Shown piece by piece: positions 23,590 to 33,511 of a DNA stretch of 64,000 nt. This DNA comes from Adiantum capillus-veneris. Lineage: Eukaryota > Streptophyta > Polypodiopsida > Polypodiales > Pteridaceae. The position numbers and the translations under genes are program-made. Each line of letters opens with the position of its first letter. The first letter of the stretch is position 1. The stretch covers positions 82,034,278 through 82,098,277 of the forward strand of contig CM043967.1 of assembly GCA_014529385.2 (NCBI GenBank). Direction: 5' to 3'. The notes under the pieces were generated by a model. The model searched no databases. It was given only the letters and a program-made list of their open reading frames with translations, and was not told the origin of the DNA.

Positions 23590-24330
23590 CCTAGGTCTAA
23601 ATTTTTTGAAATTTTGATTTGGATTGAAGTTTCTATGTTCATAATTGTCCACGAATCCTGTGAAGCTTGATTTGTTAAATGGACAATCCATGGATTGATG
23701 ACCAGGATCAAGAAAAGTGTAGCACAAATGATCATGTTTTTCCTTCATATGTAATAAGATCTCTCTTCTTTGCTGTGGATTTCTAAACCTTTGTTCCTCC
23801 TCGGGATGTGGCCTTTTGATTTCACGAACAGGAGCAGGTTCTGGTTTTCTCTTTTCGGTAGTAAAAAAATTTATTTCAATGGGTTTGCCTACATCAAGGA
23901 CATCTAAAAAATTGATAAGAAGAAGACTTTGGAGTCTAATCTTCATAGGATTATGTAACGTTGACACGAATCGAGCTACCTTGACCTCTTGAGTCATCCC
24001 TACTGGAGCATACTTGACAAGGGTTAAGAAATATTGATAGTTTGATTCCAGATCTCTGGTTCCTTGAGTACAGTCAAGAAACTCATTCATATAATCTAAA
24101 TGATAAACTTTATCTTGATAGTTCTTCTTGAGCTGGATTTTAAGGTAATCCCAAGTTGCAGCATTAGGATCAACATTGTTTTCCGTGCAATGGTCTCTCC
24201 ACCAATGCTTGGCTATTTTTTCTAGTTTGAACTTAGCGATGATATTTTTGTTTACTACTGTGACAAATGAGACAAAATCCCGTCATCCATGCACTCAATC
24301 CAATCTTCAAGAACGTTTCCTATATCTTTG
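23590..24330 (-). pseudogene. gag: big gypsy: Gag
   Basis: The minus-strand frame YMNEFLDCTQGTRDLESNYQ, then YFLTLVKYAPVGMTQEVKVA and RFVSTLHNPMKIRLQ, is a typical Retrotrans_gag domain. Upstream, in other frames, W(R)DHCTENNVDPNAATWDYL and EDWIECMDDGILSHLSQ extend it. The zinc knuckle near 23700 reads CYTFLDPGHQSMDC, with Phe at the second Cys, and lies between basic stretches. A stop and at least one shift break the N-terminal part. The true start was not found. Confidence 0.75.
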
Positions 24331-24678
24331 CCTTCCCCGCTAAAATTTCAGGTTCAGACCGTGGACAACCGTGTCTCCATATTATAGAGCACTATGGCCA
24401 AAACCTCATTCCCTGGCTAAAGCATTCAGATTTCACTTTAGGAGCCATTTGTCACTACAAAACAAACATTCAAAGAAATTTCATTGTCAATAAATTTACC
24501 ATAACTTCAACCAAACGCATACACTCAAGAAGATAAGTCAAGCAAGTACCACCAACCAATGTCACTTATAGATGCATCATGAATACAATATGCTTTCTCA
24601 AACAACATGCATGAATGCGTGCAAAATGCATAACTAACCCGACTAGTATTAGGCTTTAAGCTATCCGAATAATCTTAA

Positions 24679-26013
24679 CACTAGAATGGTAACATGACAC
24701 TTTTATGTCCTTGGACACTTTTGTGTCCTGTTAAGTGACCATTTTGCTTGAATTATTGAAGAGTATGAAAATGAATTTCTAGGTGCTATATATCCACAAA
24801 GTTTCCTTATGAGCTGAAAAAAACTTAACATTTTTTTTGGAGTATCGATCTCACCATTAACCTTACTCTTGCACAACATTTTTAAACCTAAACTGTGTGA
24901 GAAAACGGGTCCTGTTTTTGGCTTTTTTTTTCAATTTTTAGCAACTATACCACTCTAAACTTCATGTTTGTGAGGTTCAGATGGCTAGAGGTTAGGCCTT
25001 CATAGTTCTCAACATCTTTTGATGCTTGTAGGGAGAGCTAAATGTTAAAATTGAAAGTTATGACCAATTTACAAGAATTGCATAATCTTGTTTTTTGGCC
25101 AAAATTAGCACTTTTATGATTTTTTTGGTGGCTTTCTTGGTATCCAAATTCAATTTTGATTGTGTAAGTGTAATGTATAACATAAATAATCTTCCTTGAG
25201 TTTTGGGGGACCTAATATGCTATATAGCATAGTATATGATGATGGTTGAGTTTTTTGATTGCTGAAGAATACGTACATTTTAGAGTAGCAAGTATAACTT
25301 TCTCAATATTGCTAGTTTCTCAGGCCAATTGTGTGTATTTTGTAGGTAGTAAGCATATCTAATCATAGACGACAAACTTGGCTAGATATTGAGTAGTTTC
25401 TATGGGTTTCTAGAGGTCATAATGCTAAACCCAGTTTTTTCATGTTTGCTGTATTTAGCACTTTATCATTGCCCCCAAGGTTCCAATTGTAAGAGATCCA
25501 TTATCCTCTTGACATGCTCCATGGCTCCTTTTGAATCCAAAGGCCCAAAGGGAACCAAGAAAACATGTATATAGTATCTGTATTGAGAGTACTATAGAAA
25601 CTTTGATGATAGGTCCGTAGAATGACAAAAATGCAACTTTTTTGTGCCTATTATTTTCCCCCAAAAAAAATTAGTGAGGTAAAAGCAACCATATTTTTTG
25701 GTCACCAACCCATTGAAGTTAATGGGGCATTTTATCTCATGTCCTGCAAAAATCCCCACTCTTATTTATATGCAATCAACCGTAAGAAATTGCTGTTTTG
25801 GGCAAAATGCACTGGTCCATCAACTTTGGAGGCTTGTTGTGACCAAGGGATGAGAAAAATTACAAGTTTCTCATTTTTTCCATATGTAGTAGTTATTGAA
25901 CTATAAGCTCATGGAAGGATTTTTCAAAATGAGTGGATCTACTATGGTTTTGGAATTTTTTTCCAAAACCCTGAAAGGACACTTTTATGTCCTATTAGGT
26001 TACCATTCTAGTG
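24679..26013. mobile_element. TTAA-flanked inverted-repeat element, family A, copy 2 (inverted)
   Basis: 1335 bp with termini CACTAGAATGGTAAC and GTTACCATTCTAGTG, a perfect 15-bp inverted repeat, flanked by TTAA (24675-24678 and 26014-26017). Its interior matches copies 1 and 3 on the opposite strand, including the region that forms the empty site for the CACTA insertion (TTT near 25830). It sits in the gypsy leader, 10 bases from the primer-binding site. The GGACA/TGTCC palindromes are present near both ends. Confidence 0.87.
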
Positions 26014-26023
26014 TTAAGCATAG

Positions 26024-26035
26024 GCTCTGATACCA
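26024..26035 (-). other. Primer-binding site of the big gypsy element
   Basis: The minus strand reads TGGTATCAGAGC two bases inside the right LTR, which proves that this LTR is the 5' one. It is the same initiator tRNA-Met primer as used by the copia elements. Confidence 0.9.
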
Positions 26036-26283
26036 GCTGAGAGACACCCCTCCCCAAGGGTCTATGCACAAAATATATAGTTTACACCTTTATACAATTT
26101 TCAAGATACATCAGAGTTGCGAAAGCATTTGCAAAGAGGAGGAGCTCTCAGCACCCAACCAAGCATGGAGTTTAGGCCATGAGCCCGCCATGAGTTTAGG
26201 CCATGGAGCTACCTCTAAATAGGTGTTATGAATGAAAGCGTATATAACATTGTGGAGGGTGAATATATGTGTACACTGTGTTG

Positions 26284-26286
<3 letters not shown>

Positions 26287-26327
<41 letters not shown>
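26287..26327. repeat. (GA)n microsatellite in the right LTR
   Basis: Counterpart of the array at 9645-9699 in the left LTR. Confidence 0.9.
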
Positions 26328-26329
<2 letters not shown>

Positions 26330-28829
26330 TGGAGAGTGAAGGAGAGCACAGAGACGTGAGAGAATGACAACAGAGAATCTTTAAATGCTCCATCTAAATG
26401 AAACAGGCAACCATGTATCAATGCAATGAAAAAATTTGGGTATAACATAACATACAATAGTTTATGACAAAATAACTAACAGAGCATCGGACCTTGTGTA
26501 GAGATCGACCAGTCCACCCATCCACATCCGCTCTACTACGGACAAAGAGAATTTTACTTCGCCACGAGAAAGCCAAACCACCTCCAACCTACCTGACCCA
26601 AACATAAAGTGAGGTCTCTTTGCCTCCCTCCATGACCCTGAGCTCTAAAAGGATCCCAAGTACTAGTAGGTTGTAGGGTATCAACACCAACCATATCAAA
26701 TTAGGCACCACGCCTCTTTGATTCCCAACACCGAGTGTTTAGGCAAAGACAAGGCAAAATCCTCGACGTGTAGCCGTGTAGGTCATTCAATCCCCGATGC
26801 ACTAACCGTGTAGATGAGCCTAACAAAAAGAAGAAGATCTAGACATCATATGGTACTCCCCCTGGGTAGCACCCCTACACGCGTAGGTAAAACCGGTTAT
26901 GGAACAATTAATAACTCGCATTACCGAGGGGATAACAGAGACCTAAATACATTTATCATCAAGTTTCATCAAGCTTTTCAATTAGTTAAGTGGGTTTGCC
27001 CATCAGGAGAATCTATATAATTGTTCTCCAAGGAGCCTGGAGTCAAAACTTTTGGTTGTGCACTGGGTAGCAAGCTGTTTTTCTACCATATCTCTTAGCT
27101 CCTGCGTGATTTTCACATGACACCAAAGAGAGAAAATATTCTAAATGATGTGTTTTATCTCTGGTATAAAGGGGTCGGGCTGATTCATAACGGTTTGTGA
27201 TTTATGATCAAAACAATGTTCCTACCATCTCTATGACGTGAAAGTTGAAACGAAAAGCGATCTTTATGCACGCACGTGATCATAAACGCATCATGTGTAT
27301 AATTGAGCATGTTTAACATGATGAAATAATCATGGGGCAACTTCATACGTACTCGGTTAATCCATACATGCACTCGTATACGAAAAAACAAGTACCGAGA
27401 GGGTGACTACTCATAAAAACAACACAGAGAGAGATGATGATGATAGCTATGGAGTTTAGAGCTTCTCACCGTGATTTAGGATCGATTAGGGGCTATTGAA
27501 AGGATTCTTTCTTTGCTGCAAGAGAGCGGTGATGAGAGCTACGTAGAGGTATCTGCCACAAGAGCTTCCGGAAAGCACGTACACCGTGAAACGAGAGAGG
27601 AGATAGTAAGCAAGTAGAGAGAGAATATCCTTCTTCTTCTTCTTATTCTTCTTCTTCTTCTTCTTCTTCTGCTTCTTCTTTCCGTTTACGAGAGAGAAGA
27701 TCTTATGGAGATGGTGATGGAGAGCTTGCATCACTCCGTATAATAGATACGTATAGCCTTGTGGTAGTAGACGCAACAGACGGCCTCAAAACTGAGGTGT
27801 CTATGCCAATTTATAGGTTTCCCAATTGCCCGGAGTGTGCCCCAAGCTGAAGGTAGCACTAGATTTTGAGCTAGGAATAGCTTTTTGCTTTTGGAAACTT
27901 TTCTAAAAATACGCCTTGGCTTTTGGTGGTCAACTTTCCCACTTACCATCCAATTTTTACAGTAAAATTTGCCAATTGAACAGTATCCAGCCAACTAATG
28001 GAACCTTAGCTAGACTATGCCACACCTTAATGTCCCAACATAATTATGATTTTTTCGTATTGTCCCGACGTATTTACGATACTGTTTTTAATAAAATAAT
28101 TATCGTAAAAGTCTTGTTTGGTGTTGTTTTTGCTTTGAATGATCATTTTCGAATCCGACGGACATTTAAATTAATATTTTTATGTTTAGGTCATTCTGAA
28201 AAGCACATTGCTTTTCAAAAACACCGAAAAGCACGAAAAGCTAAAAATAACGTAAAAAGAAAAAAAAAGTAAATCTTCCAAAAAATTAAACCATGAGTTC
28301 CCCTTGTCCACTAGAATAAGAAGCGGACTCCCTTTTCAATTTAAAAAAACACTAAAAATCATGAAAAGCTAAAAATAGAGTGAAAAGTGCTCGAAAAGTA
28401 GATTTTTATAAAATTGAACCATAGCTTCCTTAGAACACGTAGATCAAGGATCTGACCTTGTTTTTTGCAAAAAAGCACCTAAAAGCATAAAAAGCATGGA
28501 AAGCTCAAGATAGCGATTTTTTTCAAAACTGAATCAAACGTTCGTCTAACCTACAGGAACATGGAAATGGCCTTGCTTTTTACATTAGAGCCTTACATAC
28601 TGTCAATGAAGCATCTTAACACTAGGTTGGTAACCTATCAGGACATAAAAGTGTCCTTTCTGGGTTTTGAAAAAAACCTCCAAAACCATAGTAGATCCAC
28701 TCATTTTGTGAAATCCTTTCATGAGGTTATAGTTCAAGGCCTACTACACATGGAAAAAATAAGAAACATGTAAAATTTCTCATCTTTTGGTCAAACCAAG
28801 CTTCCAAACACTACAAGAGGCTATTCACA

Positions 28830-28945
28830 TTAGCGACGCTCACACAGCGACGCTCAAAATGTTTTTTTCCCGGCGTCGCTATCAGCGTCGCAAATTTACA
28901 AGTAAATTTGCGACGCTCATAGCGATGCTCATAGCAACGCCGGTT
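28830..28945. repeat. CACTA 5' subterminal repeats
   Basis: Repeated AGCGACGCTC and GCGTCGCTAT units in both orientations, the expected docking sites of the TNPA-like protein near the transposon end. Confidence 0.75.
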
Positions 28946-29032
28946 GGGCTAAAAAAAATAATAGAGAGCGCCCAAAAACTCAAATCTCAGATCTGAGTTT
29001 TTTGGCGCCCTCAAGCAAGGAGCAGGTAACGC

Positions 29033-29068
29033 TCTCTGTCTCTCTCTCTCTCTCTCTCTCTTTCTTCT

Positions 29069-29108
<40 letters not shown>

Positions 29109-29178
29109 AGAGGAAGGAGAGCCAGGTATGCTCCTTCCCGCTCCTCACTCTCATGCTCCCTTCCCCTCTTTCTCTCTC

Positions 29179-29215
<37 letters not shown>

Positions 29216-29480
29216 TAGTGTTTTTGAGAGAGAGAGAGAGAGAGAGAGAGTACAAACATAAACAAAAACGCACACACACATACATAAACAAAGAATGCAC
29301 ACACACATTGAGAGAGAAATAGAGAGAGAGAGCATGCATAAACAAAAAACGCACACATTGAGAGAGGAAAAGAGAGAGAGAACATGCATAAACAAAAAAC
29401 GCACACATTGAGAGAGGAAAAGAGAGAGAAAACATGCATAAACAAAAAAACGCACACACATTGAGAGAGAAAGAGAGAGA
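29033..29480. repeat. CT, CA and GA microsatellites and a 50-bp minisatellite
   Basis: CT (about 29033-29061), CA (29072-29104), CT/CA (29170-29216) and GA (29227-29250) runs are followed by four to five copies of a roughly 50-base unit containing CATGCATAAACAAAAAACGC, CACATTGAGAGAG and GAAAAGAGAGAG. Frames through here on either strand are Cys/Leu/Ser repeats and are not genes. Confidence 0.85.
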
Positions 29481-29531
29481 AACTAATTTAATGTCGTAGG
29501 AAACTAATTAAAATTAAAAGACCTAAAGATC

Positions 29532-29604
29532 TAGCCAACGAGGACTTGAACTCAAGACCTATTATTCAAGAGGGAAATGGCATAACCAATCTATCATACT
29601 TGGC
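29532..29604 (-). other. tRNA-like patch (SINE head or tRNA pseudogene)
   Basis: On the minus strand TGATAGATTGGTTATG resembles an internal A box, and about 30 bases on GAGTTCAAGTCCTC resembles a B box. Spacing and order fit a tRNA or tRNA-derived SINE. No acceptor-stem pairing was established, so it is at best a pseudogene or the head of a degraded SINE inside CACTA. Confidence 0.35.
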
Positions 29605-29675
29605 ATGGGTGATAGAAAGGTTATACCATTTATCTCTTTTTATTGGCACACACATCCACACACGCGCACACACAC

Positions 29676-30513
29676 AAGAAGAAGAGAGTTATAACGTCAT
29701 AGGAAACTATCCTAAAAGACGTTAAAGATTAGATTAGATGTAGACTTACGTTAAATTAGATTTAGGTTTATTTAAGTTAAATTAGATTAGATTTAGGTTT
29801 ATTTTTAGTTAGATTTACGTTTATTTAGGCTAGATTTAGATTTTCGTTATATTAGATTAGATTTAGGTCTCCATAGACTGCGATGCCTGGATGAAGCGGG
29901 TGAAAAAAGCCCTCAATGGAATATAGGGTATTGCTGCCTTCACTCATGGTGGGTCCGTCGATCCAAAAGTACTGGTGAAATGTCTTCAAAAGATAGGGAA
30001 GAAGGTGGATCTTCAGGGCGGCAAGAGTCACTACATCCCCGACAATGACCATCTAGACAACCTCTAGTCATTCAACAGCAACTTCAAAGTTAGTAACAAG
30101 AGCAAGAACGGTCCAAAGGGCCAATTGCTGTCGTCAGATGTGGATGGAGATGAGGCAGTGTCACCGCCGGAAGTTAACTCTTACATCTTTAGTGATGAGA
30201 ATGTCAACTTTTGCCGAGTTATGTGAAAAATTATGTGTTAAATCAGTTTTAAGGTTCTTATAATCCCTGTTAGTTTAGTTCTTTGTTTTTAATATAACAT
30301 AATTTACGTTAGATTTAGATTTATGTTATATTAGATTAGACTTAGGTTTATTTAGGTTTACCCACACACACACACACACACACACAAGAAGAAGAGAGTT
30401 TTAACGTCGTAGGAAACTATCCCAAAAGACGTTAAAGATTAGGTTAGATGTAGACTTACGTTAAATTAGATTTAGGTTTATTTTTAGTTAGGTTTACGTT
30501 TATTTAGATTTAC
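29676..30513. repeat. Pair of direct repeats around the captured gene piece
   Basis: 29676-29830 and 30386-30513 are near copies (AAGAAGAAGAGAGTT, then AACGTCGTAGGAAACTATC, GACGTTAAAGATTAG and TAGATTTAGGTTTATTT). A weaker third copy lies near 29490-29530. They bracket the HIPP fragment closely and each is preceded by a CA run. Confidence 0.75.
29867..30226 (+). pseudogene. Captured HIPP (heavy-metal-associated isoprenylated plant protein) fragment
   Basis: One continuous frame of 120 codons starts VSIDCDAWMKRVKKALNGI, the beta-alpha start of a heavy-metal-associated (HMA) domain. It continues GSVDPKVLVKCLQKIGKKVD, the end of such a domain, and finishes YIFSDENVNFCRVM, whose last four residues form a CaaX prenylation box typical of HIPPs. 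HIPPs bind metals and attach to membranes or nuclei through the prenyl group. Here the second metal Cys is Trp (CDAW instead of CxxC), about 15 residues of the HMA middle are missing, and two in-frame TAG codons interrupt it (29924-29926 and 30065-30067). No intron is visible. It lies between direct repeats inside CACTA and has no transposon function that I know of. Confidence 0.75.
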
Positions 30514-30713
30514 GCATATTTACGTTAGATCGAGTCCACGCAAGAATTACTTACGGTTTAGGGTTTAGAGTTAGACGAACAGTGAAAAGATCTACTGTGA
30601 AAAGATGTTAAGATGCTGTGAAGTGCTACAGCTAGAGAAGAGGCAAAGGGGTTTTGTCCACTACATGCAGTATCATGTAGACATGGGTCTGTAGATTTCT
30701 TGTACCCACAAAT

Positions 30714-30817
30714 ATAGGTATTGACCAATAAAGACGAGATTATAACCCGGTGGTTCTGATCTCCGTGCACCTCTAGACCGAGGTGTGCGGGGATTGGACA
30801 TGACTAGAGAATGTGAG

Positions 30818-30830
<13 letters not shown>
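30714..30830 (+). promoter_or_regulatory. Conserved CACTA leader with a 15-bp stem-loop
   Basis: About 115 bases upstream of the TNP2 start match the equivalent minus-strand leader of the other CACTA element (49401-49520) at roughly 85 percent, far better than their transposases do. The core is a 15-bp stem (30759-30773 with 30780-30794) around TAGACC. The one base that differs within the stem keeps the pair (T-A there, T-G here). The block ends CATGACTAGAGAATGTGAGGTA in both. Its role is unknown. Confidence 0.7.

Positions 30831-30860
<30 letters not shown>
30823..30860. repeat. (GA)n microsatellite
   Basis: A pure GA run between the conserved leader block and the TNP2 start. Confidence 0.85.
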
Positions 30861-30863
<3 letters not shown>

Positions 30864-30925
30864 GATGAAGAATGCCAATAGAATATTAAATTTGTTGTCC
30901 AGGTTATAAGATTTTTATCCTCATT

Positions 30926-32320
30926 ATGAGTAGTGAGGAGGATGTGGGACCGTCCAACCGAAACACCTATCTCTCAACGAGGGTCTTATGTCCTTGTAAT
31001 CAATGCAAGCATGATGTGCGACGGACAAGACGTGTTTCTTTGCAGCACGTTCGCGAATTTGGCGAGTTCGATCCATCTATTATAGATCGAGTTGTTGCTA
31101 ATTATAACTCGTCGGACTCTGACGCTGGCCAACAAGCAGTAATCTTGCAACCCAATAGACGTGTTCGCAGGCGCTTTGGTCAAGCAGCATATGTGAGGCC
31201 ACAAGATGTAGCCTCTGACAGCTCGGGGGATGATCATGCAAAGCAAATTCCCAACGAGGCAATGTTTGAGCCGGAGATTGATGAAATGATCGAGACGATC
31301 ATGGATTCAGAAAGGCTTATCTATGATGATATGAAAAGTGAAGCCGATACGCCATTGTATAATGGAGCACGTATGTCTAGATTGAAAGCACTCCTGGTTC
31401 TTTTCAACATGCAAGCAAAGTTTGGATGGAGTGACACTAGCATCACAGCGCTTTTCAGGTGATCTATTACAATTAGTTTACTTTAATAAAACTCTAAATG
31501 TATAATGATCTGATAGATTTTTACACGATTGTATCGTATATTTATGTTGTGTAGATTGCTTAAAGAGCACATACTACCAGCTGACAATGTGATGCTAGAT
31601 TCCCTAGATGAAGCAAGAAAGATTTTGCGAAACTTGGGGATGGATTACAATTCTATCCACGCTTGTCCTAATGACTGCATTCTTTTCAGAGGGGAATACA
31701 TAGACATGGAGAAGTGTCCGAAATGTGATTCCGAAAGATATCGAGTAGATCTCCACGGGACAAAAATTCCACAAAAGCTTTTGCAACATTTTCCTCTGCT
31801 TCCTCGCATCAAGCATTTCTTCGAATGTAAGTACATGGCCACCCTAGCATCATGGCATGAGGAGAATAAATCTTCGGATGGTGTGCTACGAATTACTCCA
31901 GATTGCGCAGCCTGGAAACGTCCGGAGGTCAAAAGGTACGTCCGGAGGGTAGCATGGCAGAAGGTTGGTTGGTATCAGAGTCCCTAGTGTACATTGGAGA
32001 GTGGCTAGACGGATTTGATAAAGCTTGGGACACGCTATGGCGAACCATAGATGATGAGCGCATATCTGGGATTGTCATGTGCAATCTCGGTGTTGAGAAG
32101 AAGATGACGGAAGATCTAGAGGGTAAAATCAACCGATTTTGCATGCTTCACAATCCAGTGATGCAAAAGTGGATTTCACAATATGAGGATGCAAAGCAAG
32201 AGCGACAAAGGGCACGAATCGAGCGGAGACGGGGAAGACGACCACCGATGCACTATCCGACGGTTCTGGAGAGCCTACCAACATTCATGAGCTTAAGATG
32301 ATTGCACAACCAATTGAAAA
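30926..32320 (+). pseudogene. CACTA TNP2-type transposase without its catalytic core
   Basis: The start MSSEEDVGPSN precedes the transposase-associated domain (VLCPCNQCKH). A canonical GT-AG intron at 31459-31554 joins ITALFR to LLKEHILP. The next exon carries the TNP2 entry motif (CPNDCILFRGEYIDMEKCPK, then CDSERYRV). At DCAAWKRPEVK, where the DDE-type core normally begins, the sequence jumps within a few codons to the C-terminal DUF4218-like region in another frame (VYIGEWLDGFDKAWDTLWRT and FCMLHNPVMQKWI). An internal deletion of several hundred codons is the simplest reading. The product could bind ends but not cut. Confidence 0.82.
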
Positions 32321-32388
32321 GCGCACAACAATGCGGTGACGAAGTGACTGAGGAAGAGTGGGAGTACTCTCGGGGTTGCGCGACCAAG

Positions 32389-32462
32389 GTAAGTTTGCAA
32401 TGTACGACTAGTTAGTGACTTTATTTCTAAACGTTTGAACGGCCACTCATAATCTTTGTTCA
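32389..32462 (+). other. Predicted intron in the transposase gene
   Basis: GTAAGT after ACCAAG and TTGTTCAG before TGTAGT frame a typical plant GT-AG intron between two coding pieces. Confidence 0.5.
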
Positions 32463-33239
32463 GTGTAGTATAAGTCATACACAGCAGCATGGTGTAACGG
32501 TCGACATTTTATGGTGGAACGGATCGACAAAAAGCGTTTTCAAGATTGTGGAATCACGACAAAATTTGAACAGTCTAGTCGACGACGTTCCTCTGATGCA
32601 GATCCTGTGGTGGCGGAACTCACTTACTTCGGCACGCTACAAGAGATTTTGAGGATCGATTACAGGGGATTTTTTGTCGACTTGTTCGACGTGCAATGGT
32701 TCAAGATAATCATGGAGGGTCGCAACGCTACTGTGCGTAGAGGAGAGTCTGGTTTTCTTGAGGTGGATTCTACTAAGAAATGGACTGACCTAAGAGACAC
32801 TTTCGTACTACCCGAGCATTGTGAACAAGTAAGTATGTAAATAGTTAACATCCCCCTTTTACAAGTTATGTGCTTGAAAGCTCTCATGTAAGTTATGTGC
32901 CTCTGGCACATAAAATATTACCTCTGGCACGTAATATTTTATCCTACAAAGTCTACATCAAACTGGTGGTACGTCATAGAGGTAGCCCCTCGTAGTGCAA
33001 GGACGTGTGAAGGCTACCATGTGCCAATCACAACGGCATCAATGGAGGAGATCAGAGAAGATGCTCAATCAAAAGCCGCTGTGGTGGTGCCAGACGAGCA
33101 TCAAGATGCTACTACTCTATATGGGGTGCATGCAGAGGAGCTACAAAATGAAACGGAGGATATGTGTTTAAACGGAGAGCTCTATATAGATATAGGAAGT
33201 TATGCTGAGTTATGCGAGGATGAGAGACAGATCTCTTAA
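32463..33239 (+). pseudogene. CACTA transposase C-terminal region (DUF4216-like)
   Basis: The plus frame from 32511 reads VAELTYFGTLQEILRIDYRG and VDLFDVQWFKI, the DUF4216 signature found at the end of plant TNP2 proteins. A splice donor after EHCEQ (GTAAGT at 32829) and an acceptor near 32950 join it to STSNWWYVIEVAPRSAR and an acidic tail ending at 33239. A frame change near 32500 separates it from the previous exon. It probably belonged to the same transposase transcript. Confidence 0.7.
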
Positions 33240-33511
33240 AGCCACAAATATTGTATTTGAACAATTTTGCTCCGTGTTGTAAAAGCTCTGGCTCTCTAAG
33301 TACTTTCCATGGTGTATAACGCTCTTTTCTACTCGCGCTCACATCTTTTGATTGAAAATTCTGAGTTTTCGACTTGCCTCTTCTATCACTCAATTCATTG
33401 CGTCATTGTATTTATATGCGTCATTACGTCATTGTATTTAATGGTCTTTGCGTCATTGTCTACTCTATTCATTCAATATTAAGTTTAAATATTCGTGTGT
33501 TTAATGCAGGT

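Noticed and set aside
19773-26013. Calling the 1.3-kb elements CACTA because they start CACTAG
   Set aside because: CACTA elements duplicate 3 bp. Here the empty sites show TTAA, and neither TAA nor TTA matches on both sides.
29011-29461. Overlapping Cys/Leu/Ser-rich frames on both strands
   Set aside because: They are translations of GA, CA and CT repeats and a minisatellite. No domain and no unique sequence.
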